Of a DNA stretch of 58,057 bases, positions 43,295 to 51,953 are shown piece after piece. A model generated the notes under the pieces. It had not been told where the DNA came from. It saw only the letters and a program-made list of their open reading frames with translations, and did not search any database. The DNA lies in assembly GCA_024682835.1 (NCBI GenBank), contig JAIKYU010000110.1:1-58057 (forward strand). Reading direction: 5' to 3'. Position numbers and translations under genes: made by a program. The DNA comes from Lachnospiraceae bacterium (GTDB lineage: Bacteria > Bacillota > Clostridia > Lachnospirales > Lachnospiraceae). Each line of letters begins with the position of its first letter. Position 1 is the first letter of the stretch.

Positions 43295-45091
43295 ATGCGG
43301 GAACTGGAATATCCGTTTAACTCAAACGACATCCTGAAACGAGCCAGACGCCTGAAGAGAGAGCTGCTGGCCCGGGGAAGCGGGCGTCTGAAAAAGAAGA
43401 TTGCCGTCCTCGGCGGCTCCACCACACACGATATCATCCGTGCGATGGAGCTGTTTCTGCTGGATGCCGGGATCGAACCGGAATTTTACGAATCGGAATA
43501 TGCACAGTACTGGCAGGACGCCATGTTTCCGGGGGAGAAGCTTTCGACATTTGCCCCGGATATCGTGCTGATCTGCACGAGTGTCCGCAACATCCGGACC
43601 TGGCCGCAGATCGGCGACAGCACGGAGCAGATTGCCCGGCTGGAGGAGGAGGAAATCGCCCGGTACACCGGCATGTGGGACAAGCTTTCGGCGGATTACC
43701 ACTGCCCTGTGATCCAGAACAACTTTGAGGATCCCTCCTGGCGGCTGATGGGCAACCGCGACGGTTGGGACAGTCACGGCAGGGTGCGCTATGTCCGCAG
43801 GCTCAACGAACGCTTCGCGGCCTATGCGGAGGCGCACGAAAGCTTTTACCTCTGCGATCTGGCCTACATCGCCGCCTCCTACGGACTGGACAGATGGCAC
43901 GATCCGCTCTACTGGTATATGTACAAATACGCGATGGGCATGGAGGCCATTCCGTATTACGCGTGGAATGTCGCGGCCATCATCCGCTCCCTGTTCGGCA
44001 AAAATAAAAAGGCGCTGGTGCTCGATCTTGACAACACCCTGTGGGGCGGCGTCGTCGGGGACGACGGCGTGGAGAATCTGGAAATCGGAGAGGAGACTGC
44101 CGTCGGAGAGGCCTATGCGGAGTTTCAGGAATATCTCCGGGCACAGAAGGAGATCGGGGTGCTTCTGACGGTCGACTCCAAGAACGACGAGGAAAATGCC
44201 CTCGCGGGTCTTTCTCATCCGGACGGCAGGCTGAAGCCCGAGGATTTCGTCTGTATCAAGGCAAACTGGGAGCCCAAGAGCGTCAACGCCGCCGGGATAG
44301 CACAGACCCTCCACATCCTGGAGGATTCGCTGGTCTTTGTGGACGACAATCCGGCGGAACGGGAAATTGTGCGGCAGCAGCTGCCCGGCACGGCCGTGCC
44401 GGAGCTTCCCCGCGAACCGGAGCAGTATTTACGGATCCTTGACCGGTCGGCCTTTTTCGAGGTGACGAACCTGACGGAGGACGATCGCGGCCGGACGCAG
44501 ATGATGCGGGCCAATGCCGACCGGGAGGCCCTAAAGAGCACCTTTGCCGACTACGGGGCCTACCTGCGCTCGCTGGAAATGACCGCGCGGATCCATGCCT
44601 TTGATCCCGTTCATTATGCGAGGATCTCCCAGCTGACCAATAAGAGCAATCAGTTCAACCTGACTACCAGGCGTTTCACGCAGGACGAGATTGCCGCTCT
44701 GGCGGAGGATGAGCATAGCATCACGCTGTGCGGGAGTCTTGCGGACCGCTTTGGGGATAACGGGATCGTGTCTCTGGTCGCAGGCCGGGTGGAGGGCAGC
44801 GAGTGCCATATCACGCTGTGGCTCATGAGCTGCCGGGTTTTAAAGCGCGGCATGGAACAGGCCATGATGGATGCGCTTGCGGCAGAATGTGCAAAGCGCG
44901 GCGTCACGAAAATCTTTGGATATTATTATCCCACGGCCAAAAACGGAATGGTCAGGGATTTCTATGATGAACGCGGTTTTGCGCTGATAAAGAGCGATGA
45001 AGAGGGCAATACGATCTGGGTGCTCGATCCGGTCGGGGCTTACGAACCGCAGAACCAGTTTATCCGCGTCACAGAGGGAGGAGAGCAATGA
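43295..45091 (+). CDS. FkbH-like HAD-IIIC acyl loader
   Basis: A 598-residue three-part protein. The N-terminal SGNH-like domain contains VLGGSTTHDI (about residue 39) and LICTSVRN. The central HAD-IIIC domain has the catalytic DLDNTLWGGVVGDDG (about 244-258) and FVDDNPAER (about 348-356). The C-terminal GNAT-like domain contains LTNKSNQFNLTTRR and YPTAKNGMVRDFY. Characterised FkbH proteins take 1,3-bisphosphoglycerate, remove phosphate and load the D-glyceryl group onto an acyl carrier protein. An ACP gene overlaps the stop by 4 bases, supporting that role here. The operon continues with a VOC protein, an MBOAT protein and an exported SGNH-like protein. Confidence 0.9.
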   Translation: MRELEYPFNSNDILKRARRLKRELLARGSGRLKKKIAVLGGSTTHDIIRAMELFLLDAGIEPEFYESEYAQYWQDAMFPGEKLSTFAPDIVLICTSVRNIRTWPQIGDSTEQIARLEEEEIARYTGMWDKLSADYHCPVIQNNFEDPSWRLMGNRDGWDSHGRVRYVRRLNERFAAYAEAHESFYLCDLAYIAASYGLDRWHDPLYWYMYKYAMGMEAIPYYAWNVAAIIRSLFGKNKKALVLDLDNTLWGGVVGDDGVENLEIGEETAVGEAYAEFQEYLRAQKEIGVLLTVDSKNDEENALAGLSHPDGRLKPEDFVCIKANWEPKSVNAAGIAQTLHILEDSLVFVDDNPAEREIVRQQLPGTAVPELPREPEQYLRILDRSAFFEVTNLTEDDRGRTQMMRANADREALKSTFADYGAYLRSLEMTARIHAFDPVHYARISQLTNKSNQFNLTTRRFTQDEIAALAEDEHSITLCGSLADRFGDNGIVSLVAGRVEGSECHITLWLMSCRVLKRGMEQAMMDALAAECAKRGVTKIFGYYYPTAKNGMVRDFYDERGFALIKSDEEGNTIWVLDPVGAYEPQNQFIRVTEGGEQ

Positions 45092-45327
45092 GCAGAGAAG
45101 AGGTACTGGAGCGGCTTCAGCCGGTTTTCAGGGATGTGTTTGACGACGATTCCATCACCGTGACCGCGGAAACGACAGCGGCGGACGTCGACGGCTGGGA
45201 TTCCCTGGAGCATATCAATCTGATCAATGCCGTGGAGCAGGCATTCGGAATGAAATTCGACATGGGACAGATTCTGACCATGAAGAATGTCGGCGAGATG
45301 GCGGATATCATTCTGAGCAGGATATGA
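45088..45327 (+). CDS. Acyl carrier protein
   Basis: A 79-residue ACP. The phosphopantetheine attachment serine is in GWDSLEHINL (Ser39 by position), with the four-helix pattern and acidic composition expected. ATGA overlap with the FkbH-like gene and again with the following VOC gene shows tight coupling. It is not next to fatty-acid genes, so it is most likely a dedicated carrier for the acyl group loaded by the FkbH-like protein, as DltC is for D-alanine. Confidence 0.93.
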   Translation: MSREEVLERLQPVFRDVFDDDSITVTAETTAADVDGWDSLEHINLINAVEQAFGMKFDMGQILTMKNVGEMADIILSRI

Positions 45328-45713
45328 AAGTCCATCACGTCGGATATCTTACCAAAAGGCTGGACAAAACCCTTGCGGAATTCCTCCGTCTGGGCTACCA
45401 CACGGAAAAAGAGGCGGCTTATGACAGCGTGCGGGACGTCAACATTGCCTTCGTGCAAAACGGCGCCTACCGGGTGGAGCTGATCGAACCCGCAGGCGAA
45501 GGCTCCCCGCTGGCCCCGCTTCTGTCCCGGTACAAAAACACTCCCTATCATATCTGCTATGAGACGGAGGATCTGGAGGTATCCGAAAAGGAACTGGTCG
45601 AAGCGGGCTATACCGTCTTTCAGCCCGCTGCACCGGCGCCGTGCATCGACGGACGCCGGGTCGAGTTTCTTCTCCACCGTTCCATGGGAATCATCGAGCT
45701 GTTAGAGGTGTAA
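45324..45713 (+). CDS. VOC-superfamily protein (glyoxalase / epimerase-like)
   Basis: A 129-residue vicinal-oxygen-chelate protein related to methylmalonyl-CoA epimerase and glyoxalase I. Metal ligands are likely His5 (VHHVGYL), Glu in YRVELIEP, His in TPYHICYE and Glu in GIIELLEV, the usual four-ligand set. It could epimerise, isomerise or otherwise modify the ACP-bound acyl group. The substrate is inferred only from its place between the ACP and the MBOAT gene; the start overlaps the ACP stop by 4 bases. Confidence 0.88.
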   Translation: MKVHHVGYLTKRLDKTLAEFLRLGYHTEKEAAYDSVRDVNIAFVQNGAYRVELIEPAGEGSPLAPLLSRYKNTPYHICYETEDLEVSEKELVEAGYTVFQPAAPAPCIDGRRVEFLLHRSMGIIELLEV

Positions 45714-45718
45714 CGGAC

Positions 45719-47245
45719 ATGCTCTCCTGGTCCATGGAACTGACATCCTTCCGTTTTCTCTGCTTTTTTGCCCTGCTGCTTTTCCTCTGGTATTTCCTGC
45801 CGGTGCTCACGGGCGGCAGGGGGCAGCGGATGGTTCTGCTTGCCGCAAGCCTTCTGTATTATCTGTTCGCCGGCAACGGTCTGCTGATCCTGTTCCCGCT
45901 CACCAGCGCTCTTGCCACCTTCTGGTGCGTGCGCGGCATCACCAAAACGGAGAAAACGGATACGCGCAGGCGAAGAGGCTTTCTTATCTTTCTGATGGTT
46001 GTCCTGCTTGGCAGTCTTGTCGCCTTCAAGGTGATGGGCTATTTCGGCATCCGCCCGGGCGGATACGGAGCGCCCCTCGGACTGTCCTTCTACACCTTCA
46101 TTCTGCTCGGGTATTTCCTGGACGTGTACAACGGCATTGATGAGGGCGGCGTGGATCTGGCGGGCACGGTGCTCGGCGGCATGTATTTTCCGCTCATGAC
46201 CTCCGGCCCGATCGTGCGGTTTAAAGACTTCGCCGGTCAGTTTTCGCTGCGGCACCGGCTGCAGTACGATGCACTGGTTTTCGGACTGCAGCGCATGCTT
46301 TGGGGATTTTTCAAGCAGCTGGTGATTTCCCAGCGGCTCGGAAAGATTGTGGACACGGTCTACGCGGCCGGATCCGGCTACACCGGCTGGTATATCTGGC
46401 TCGGCACCGTCTGCTTTGCGTTTCAGCTCTACACCAATTTCTCCGGCTGCATGGATATTGTGCTCGGCCTGTCGGAGGCGCTGGGCCTCTCTCTTCCCGA
46501 GAATTTCCGCCTGCCGTTTCTTTCAAGGACGATCTCCGAGTACTGGAGACGCTGGCACATCACGCTGGGCACCTGGATGCGGGATATGGTGTTTTACCCG
46601 CTGCTTCGTTCCCGGTTCTTTATGGAACAGGGAAAACGCCTGACCGCCCGTTTCGGCAAAAAAACGGGAAAGAAGCTCAACACCTGGGGCGCCATGTTTG
46701 TTCTCTGGCTCTCGGTGGGTTTCTGGCACGGCGGCGCGCTCAAATATGTCATCGGCTCGGGTCTCCTGCACTGGCTGTATATCGTTGTGGGTGAGGCGAC
46801 GCAGCCGTTTTTCACAAAGCTCCTCTCCGAAAGGCTTCATCTGGATCCGAAGAGCCGGTTTCTGGATGCGCTTCGGGTGATCCGGACCTTCTTCCTGGTC
46901 TGCGTCGGTTTCGTGTTTTTCCGGGCGGACTCCACCGGACATGCCTGTCTGCTGCTTTTCCGTGCGCTTCCCTGGAAAACGGCCGTTCCGCCTGACGGCG
47001 GGCTGTTCGCCATGGGACTTGGCTGGATCGAATGGGGCGTTCTGCTTATCTCTCTGGTCATCCTGATCGCAGTGGAGCTGATCAATGAGAAGCACAGCGA
47101 CGGCGGGGGGATCAGGAACCGGATCGCGGCCATGCCGATCGCAATCAGATGGCTGTTGTGGTTTGCGCTGCTGTTCTATGTGGTGCTGTTAGGGGAGTAC
47201 GGTCCCGGCTACAGCGCTGCGGAATTCATATACAGGGGGTTCTGA
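45719..47245 (+). CDS. MBOAT-family O-acyltransferase (module 3)
   Basis: A 508-residue polytopic AlgI/DltB-class protein. Conserved parts are PLGLSFYTFILLGYF (about 120-134), LYTNFSGCMDIVLG (about 238-251), SEYWRRWHITLGTWM (about 273-287) and the catalytic-type histidine in SVGFWHGGALKY (about 338). It should take the acyl group from the operon's carrier protein and export it through the membrane, as DltB does with D-alanyl-DltC. The ATG at 45719 follows GAGGTG by 8 bases and lies 5 bases after the VOC stop. Its stop overlaps the next start by 1 base. Confidence 0.9.
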   Translation: MLSWSMELTSFRFLCFFALLLFLWYFLPVLTGGRGQRMVLLAASLLYYLFAGNGLLILFPLTSALATFWCVRGITKTEKTDTRRRRGFLIFLMVVLLGSLVAFKVMGYFGIRPGGYGAPLGLSFYTFILLGYFLDVYNGIDEGGVDLAGTVLGGMYFPLMTSGPIVRFKDFAGQFSLRHRLQYDALVFGLQRMLWGFFKQLVISQRLGKIVDTVYAAGSGYTGWYIWLGTVCFAFQLYTNFSGCMDIVLGLSEALGLSLPENFRLPFLSRTISEYWRRWHITLGTWMRDMVFYPLLRSRFFMEQGKRLTARFGKKTGKKLNTWGAMFVLWLSVGFWHGGALKYVIGSGLLHWLYIVVGEATQPFFTKLLSERLHLDPKSRFLDALRVIRTFFLVCVGFVFFRADSTGHACLLLFRALPWKTAVPPDGGLFAMGLGWIEWGVLLISLVILIAVELINEKHSDGGGIRNRIAAMPIAIRWLLWFALLFYVVLLGEYGPGYSAAEFIYRGF

Positions 47246-48354
47246 TGAACCGGTCACAGGCGTGCAGGGCAGGCATATTTATTCTACTTTTCATCCTTCT
47301 GACCACGGGACTGACCTATATCCTGCGGACGAACGGAGATGTCAAGGATCGCTTTACGGGGTTCTATTCGGAGCCCGCGGACAGCATCGACGTGGTGGCC
47401 ATCGGGTCCAGTCCGGTCTATCCGTGTATTGCGACACCGCTTCTTTATCACGATACGGGGATCCGCCTTTACCCGCTTTCGACGAATATGCAGCGGCCGG
47501 TGGCGGCGCCTTATCTGATGAGAGAGGTCAGAAAAACGCAGCATCCGCAGCTGTTTATTGTGGAAATCCGAATGTTTGCCGCCGCGGACGAGGATCTGAG
47601 GAGCAATATGGCACATACGAGAGGGGTTACGGACAATCTGCGGTATTCCCTGAACAGAATCCGCACGGTGCGCGCGATGGTGGGCCCCGAGGACGACCCG
47701 CTTTCGTATTATCTGGATATTTTCAAGTATCATTCCAACTGGAAGACGCTGGTGCTCGTCAAGCAGCTCAGGGATGTGTTTTATGTCTGGCCGGATGATC
47801 TGAAGGGATATGTCACGCAGGATTGTGTGGGTCCCTGCGAGCCTGCGGATGTGTCGGGGATCTGCGAGAGCGAGCCGATACCCGAAGAGCAGGAGGAGGC
47901 GCTTACCGCCGTGTTCCGGGAACTGGAGAAGGGCGGCGAGAAGGGGCTGTTCCTTGTGCTGCCCTACGCCGAGGATGAGAAGAGTGCCAGGAGGTTTAAT
48001 TATATCCGGGAGCTTGTGGAGGCGCGCGGATATGATTTTCTGGATATGAACAGGGTTTCGGACGGTCCGGTTCTGGACTATGAGCTGGAGTTCAACGATT
48101 ACGGAAATCACACCAATGCGCTTGGTGCCGCCAGGGTGACGGCATGGCTGGAGGGGTGGCTTAAGGAGCATTACGATCTTCCGGATCATCGGGGGGTGCA
48201 GCAGGACCGGGGTCCCATCGGTGCGCTTCTCTGGGGCGGCGGAGATTCCTGGGAGAAGGCGTATGAGCAGTATGCCGCCGAGTATGCGGCAGCCGCCGAT
48301 ACGATCAGGGATCGCTATGAACGACAGGAGTTTTACGTGGCGGAGGAGGAGTAG
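47245..48354 (+). CDS. Exported SGNH-like protein, partner of MBOAT module 3
   Basis: A 369-residue protein with an N-terminal membrane anchor (AGIFILLFILLTTGLTYIL) and an external SGNH-like domain. VVAIGSSPVYP (about residues 50-60) resembles the block-I serine loop with GSS in place of GDS; FNDYGNHTNALGA near 290-302 may supply the catalytic Asp/His, comparable to the DLT/DHHW partners. AGGGGG precedes the ATG, which overlaps the MBOAT stop (TGATG). It probably finishes acyl transfer to a wall or lipid-linked polymer. A similar protein accompanies MBOAT module 1. Confidence 0.75.
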   Translation: MNRSQACRAGIFILLFILLTTGLTYILRTNGDVKDRFTGFYSEPADSIDVVAIGSSPVYPCIATPLLYHDTGIRLYPLSTNMQRPVAAPYLMREVRKTQHPQLFIVEIRMFAAADEDLRSNMAHTRGVTDNLRYSLNRIRTVRAMVGPEDDPLSYYLDIFKYHSNWKTLVLVKQLRDVFYVWPDDLKGYVTQDCVGPCEPADVSGICESEPIPEEQEEALTAVFRELEKGGEKGLFLVLPYAEDEKSARRFNYIRELVEARGYDFLDMNRVSDGPVLDYELEFNDYGNHTNALGAARVTAWLEGWLKEHYDLPDHRGVQQDRGPIGALLWGGGDSWEKAYEQYAAEYAAAADTIRDRYERQEFYVAEEE

Positions 48355-48434
48355 ATCCTGCGATCGATTCGCCCGCTGATCTGCTGCGGATGAGCCGGTG
48401 TTCCGCACGGATACGCGGAGCGTCGCAAATACGC

Positions 48435-48463
48435 TTGACACTGCAGGGTACATCCACTACCAT
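48435..48463 (+). promoter_or_regulatory. Sigma-A promoter for mutS2
   Basis: Consensus TTGACA (48435-48440) and TACCAT (48458-48463), 17-base spacing, 42 bases before the mutS2 start. Confidence 0.75.
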
Positions 48464-48505
48464 GAAGTCGTAGCGATACGGTAACTCAACGAATTCTGAC
48501 ACCTC

Positions 48506-50887
48506 ATGAATGAACGGGCTCTGAGAATACTGGAATATGACAAAATAGTGGCCGCCCTGGCGGAGCATGCGGACTCTGCACCGGGGCGGACGCTTTGTCT
48601 TGCGCTTCTTCCTTCCGCCGATCGGTCGGAGATTCTTGCGCGCCTTTGCAACACCCGGGATGCAATCGAACGGTATCTGAAAAAAAGTGAGGTTTCCTTC
48701 GGCTCCTGCTTTGACGGAAAAGAAGTGCTGCAGGCGCTCAGACTTGGCCGAAGCCTGGAGGCGGGGACGCTCCTTCGGACAGCGCTGTTTCTTTATCATG
48801 TGGGACGAATCCGCTCCTACGGACAGTCGGAGGAGGAGCGGCAGGATACGCTCTCTCCGTATTTTGAAGCGCTGGTGCCGATGAAGGAGCTGTCGGAAGA
48901 GATCAGACGCTGCATTCTCTCCGAGAGTGAAATTGCGGACGATGCAAGCCCGGGTCTGAAGCAGGCACGGCGCAGCATCACCAGAATCGGCGAACAGATC
49001 CGCAGAGAGCTCTCCCAGATGGCGACAGGGTCGCTTCGGCAGTATCTGCAGGACGGCGTCATCACGATGCGCGGAGACCGCTACTGTCTGCCGGTACGTG
49101 CGGAATACAAAGCGCAGGTCAACGGCATTGTCCATGACGCCAGCGCTTCGGGGCAGACCCTGTTTATCGAGCCGCAGAGCATCGTAAACCTGAACAACTC
49201 CCTGCGGGAGGCGCGGCTTGCGGAGCAGGAGGAGATCGAGAAGGTGCTGGAGGACCTGTCCTCGCGTCTGGCCGTTCGCTCGGATGATCTGGCATTTGAT
49301 CTGGAGACGGCGGCATTCCTGGATTTCACCTTTGCCAAGGCAAAGCTTGCGCTGGAAACCGGTGCGATGGTGCCGCATTTCAACGAGCGGCAGGCTTTCA
49401 TCCTGCGGCGTGCCAGACATCCGCTCATTCCGGAAAAGAAAGCGGTGCCCATCGATGTCTATCTCGGGGACGCCTTTGATCTGCTGATCATCACCGGTCC
49501 CAACACCGGTGGCAAGACCGTCACCTTGAAGACCGTGGGGCTGCTCACACTCATGGGGCAGGCGGGACTTGCGATCCCCGCGGGAGACCGGTCGGAGCTG
49601 GCCGTGTTTGACGAGGTGTTTGCGGATATCGGGGATGAGCAGTCCATCGAGCAGAGCCTGTCCACCTTTTCCTCCCATATGAAAAATGTGGTGGAGATTC
49701 TGCAGAAAGCGGATGAGCGGAGTCTGTGCCTGTTTGATGAGCTGGGCGCCGGCACGGATCCCACGGAGGGAGCGGCTTTGGCCGTGGCCGTTATGGACAG
49801 CCTCCATCGCAGAAAAATCCGCACGATGGCCACCACGCATTACAGCGAATGCAAGGTTTACGCCATGACCACCAACGGCGTGATGAATGCCGCCTGCGAA
49901 TTTGACGTGGAAACGCTCAGGCCGACCTACAAACTGCTGATCGGTGTGCCCGGAAGCAGCAACGCCTTTGCGATTTCAAAGAAACTGGGACTTCCCGACG
50001 AGGTGATCGATGCCGCCAGAAAGCGGGTCGATGAGGATGCGGAAAGCTTTGACCGGCTGCTGGCCGATCTGCAGACGAGCAGACGAAAGGCGGATGTGGA
50101 AAGAGAACAGCTGGAGGCGTTAAAAGCGGAGGCCGCGTCGCTGGAGGCGACCCTGAAAAAGCAGCGGGACCGCATTGACAGGGAGCGGGAAAAGCTCCTT
50201 AAGGAAGCGCACGAGGAAGCCCGGGAGGTGCTGAAGGAAGCCAAGCAGGTGGCGGACGAAACCATCCGCATGATGAACCGGACAGGCGTCTCCGTCAGGG
50301 AACTGGAGCAGGCGCGGGCAAAGGTCGGCAGCGAAATCACCCGCAAGGAGGAAAAGCTTGCCTCTGCACAGAAGGACAAAAAACAGTCATGGCCGCCGGT
50401 CAAGCCGGATAAGCTGAAAAAAGGAGATCTGGTGCGGGTCATTTCGATGGGTCTGACCGGCACCGTTTCCTCCCTGCCGGACAAGAAGGGCGAGCTGTTT
50501 GTCACCTGCGGGATCATGAAGAGCAAGGTGCATGTTTCGGATCTTACCTACGCCCGTGAGGAAAGCGACGGGAAAAAGGCAATCCGGGAGCTCTACGGGG
50601 CAAAGCGGGAGAAACGGGACGTGGATCTGTCCCGCAGCATGCATATTTCCACGGAATGCCATCTGATCGGAATGACCGTGGACGAGGCGCTGGCTGCCCT
50701 TGACCGCTATCTGGATGACGCGTACATGGCCCATGTCAAATCGGCCCGGATTGTGCACGGCAAGGGGACAGGGGCGCTCAGGCGGGCCGTCCAGGAGCAT
50801 CTGGAAAGCGTACCGTATGTAAAGAGTTATAAAGCCGGAGAATTTGGTGAAGGGGATACCGGTGTGACAATCGTCACCTTTTCATGA
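48506..50887 (+). CDS. mutS2: Endonuclease MutS2 (MutS family with Smr domain)
   Basis: A 793-residue protein. The MutS core and clamp regions come first, then the ABC ATPase with Walker A GPNTGGKTVTLKTVG (about 331-345) and Walker B LFDELGAGTDPTEGAAL, then a long coiled region (about 515-640) and a C-terminal Smr nuclease domain (about 715-793, with HLIGMTVDEAL and IVHGKGTGALR). MutS2 limits recombination and, in Bacillus, also rescues collided ribosomes by acting on them with its Smr and KOW regions. The ATG at 48506 has no strong ribosome binding site. Confidence 0.95.
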   Translation: MNERALRILEYDKIVAALAEHADSAPGRTLCLALLPSADRSEILARLCNTRDAIERYLKKSEVSFGSCFDGKEVLQALRLGRSLEAGTLLRTALFLYHVGRIRSYGQSEEERQDTLSPYFEALVPMKELSEEIRRCILSESEIADDASPGLKQARRSITRIGEQIRRELSQMATGSLRQYLQDGVITMRGDRYCLPVRAEYKAQVNGIVHDASASGQTLFIEPQSIVNLNNSLREARLAEQEEIEKVLEDLSSRLAVRSDDLAFDLETAAFLDFTFAKAKLALETGAMVPHFNERQAFILRRARHPLIPEKKAVPIDVYLGDAFDLLIITGPNTGGKTVTLKTVGLLTLMGQAGLAIPAGDRSELAVFDEVFADIGDEQSIEQSLSTFSSHMKNVVEILQKADERSLCLFDELGAGTDPTEGAALAVAVMDSLHRRKIRTMATTHYSECKVYAMTTNGVMNAACEFDVETLRPTYKLLIGVPGSSNAFAISKKLGLPDEVIDAARKRVDEDAESFDRLLADLQTSRRKADVEREQLEALKAEAASLEATLKKQRDRIDREREKLLKEAHEEAREVLKEAKQVADETIRMMNRTGVSVRELEQARAKVGSEITRKEEKLASAQKDKKQSWPPVKPDKLKKGDLVRVISMGLTGTVSSLPDKKGELFVTCGIMKSKVHVSDLTYAREESDGKKAIRELYGAKREKRDVDLSRSMHISTECHLIGMTVDEALAALDRYLDDAYMAHVKSARIVHGKGTGALRRAVQEHLESVPYVKSYKAGEFGEGDTGVTIVTFS

Positions 50888-50959
50888 TTCCGGCCTCGTT
50901 TTGGGATCGGCATTCGAACGGAGTCAGTCAGATAAAACGATATTTATAGAGGTGTAAAA

Positions 50960-51658
50960 ATGGCACAGAAGCAGAAAATTCTGATTGTGGATGACGATCA
51001 GCACATCGCAGAGCTGATTTCTCTTTATCTGGAAAAGGAGTGCTTTGAAACAAAGATCGTCGGCGACGGAGAGACGGCGATCCGCGAGACATTTTCCTGG
51101 CTGCCCGATCTGATACTGCTGGACATCATGCTGCCGGGGATGGATGGCTACCAGATCTGCCGCGAGGTGCGTGCAAAGAGCCGCGTGCCGATCATCATGC
51201 TGTCGGCCAAGGGCGAGGTCTTTGACAAGGTGCTGGGGCTGGAGCTGGGCGCCGACGACTATATGGAAAAGCCCTTTGATTCCAAGGAGCTGGTGGCCCG
51301 CGTCAAGGCGGTGCTGCGCCGGTATCAGGAGGTGTCGCCTCAGAAAGCCGAAAGCGACGACAAAGCGGTGGAATATCCGGGTCTGTCCATCAACCTGACC
51401 AACTATTCCGTACTGCGGGATGGCGAGCGCGTGGATATGCCCCCCAAGGAGCTGGAATTGCTCTATTTCCTGGCATCCTCTCCGAACCACGTCTTTTCCA
51501 GAGAGCAGCTGCTGGACCAGATCTGGGGCTATGAGTATATCGGCGATACCCGCACAGTGGACGTCCACATCAAGCGCCTCAGGGAGAAGATCGGCGATCA
51601 TACCGAATGGAGACTGGCCACCATCTACGGCGTGGGCTACAAATTCGAGGCGAGATAA
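50960..51658 (+). CDS. OmpR/PhoB-family response regulator (orphan)
   Basis: A 232-residue two-domain regulator. The receiver domain has the acidic pair in IVDDDQH, the phospho-acceptor Asp in LILLDIMLPGMDGY (about residue 54), and Lys in MEKPFD. The C-terminal winged-helix DNA-binding domain ends with TVDVHIKRLREKIG and IYGVGYKFE. AGAGGTG lies just upstream of the ATG. No sensor kinase lies on either side, which is unusual for this family. It follows mutS2 by 72 bases and precedes a promoter-terminator element. Confidence 0.93.
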   Translation: MAQKQKILIVDDDQHIAELISLYLEKECFETKIVGDGETAIRETFSWLPDLILLDIMLPGMDGYQICREVRAKSRVPIIMLSAKGEVFDKVLGLELGADDYMEKPFDSKELVARVKAVLRRYQEVSPQKAESDDKAVEYPGLSINLTNYSVLRDGERVDMPPKELELLYFLASSPNHVFSREQLLDQIWGYEYIGDTRTVDVHIKRLREKIGDHTEWRLATIYGVGYKFEAR

Positions 51659-51677
51659 CGGAATATCTAATCCATCA

Positions 51678-51705
51678 TTGCAATCTGGGCAGCGAGTGCT
51701 ATAAT
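51678..51705 (+). promoter_or_regulatory. Promoter upstream of a short transcribed element
   Basis: TTGCAA (51678-51683) and TATAAT (51700-51705), 16-base spacing, with TGC extended element, located 19 bases after the response regulator stop. Confidence 0.6.
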
Positions 51706-51711
51706 CATCTT

Positions 51712-51822
51712 AACAAGACAGCCGACAAGCGAGGTGCACTCTCCCCCGACCCGGCGTATATCAGTGAATTAGCAGAGCCGCCTCACTTGCCAAAGAGCAG
51801 GCGGCTTTGCTATATTTTTTTT
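51712..51822 (+). ncRNA. Candidate small RNA or attenuated leader
   Basis: A promoter predicted to start near 51712 is followed 110 bases later by a strong terminator, leaving a short transcript without a convincing reading frame. CAAGCGAGG (about 51727-51735) could pair with CCTCACTTG (51781-51789) with one mismatch, which would disrupt the terminator stem, so an attenuator for the downstream surface protein is an alternative to a free small RNA. Confidence 0.4.
51771..51822 (+). terminator. Strong Rho-independent terminator
   Basis: A 13-bp stem, AGCAGAGCCGCCT (51771-51783) with AGGCGGCTTTGCT (51799-51811), one mismatch, followed by a T-rich tract to 51822. It can end transcription of the response regulator and of the short element before it. 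Confidence 0.85.
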
Positions 51823-51868
51823 CCCGTGCATCGAAGATAATTCTTGCGCCACCGGTATAAAGATATGG

Positions 51869-51874
51869 TATAAT
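51869..51874 (+). promoter_or_regulatory. Promoter of the large surface protein gene
   Basis: TATAAT with TGG before it; TTGCGC at 51844-51849 is 19 bases away, so this relies mainly on the extended -10. Confidence 0.55.
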
Positions 51875-51880
51875 GTGGGT

Positions 51881-51919
51881 TGCGCTTTCCTGAGGGAGGA
51901 TCCTGCGGGAAGACGCGCA
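51881..51919 (+). promoter_or_regulatory. Leader hairpin of the surface protein mRNA
   Basis: TGCGC (51881-51885) pairs with GCGCA (51915-51919), with inner TTCC/GGAA pairing and an AGGATCCT palindrome in the loop. Placed right at the predicted mRNA start; it may stabilise the transcript. Confidence 0.4.
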
Positions 51920-51953
51920 GAGGAGTTTAGTCAACAGTAAAGGAGGCAACAAA

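Noticed and set aside
48305..49840. Minus-strand frame of 511 codons opposite mutS2
   Set aside because: MutS2 ATPase motifs are unambiguous on the other strand; the frame has no family features.
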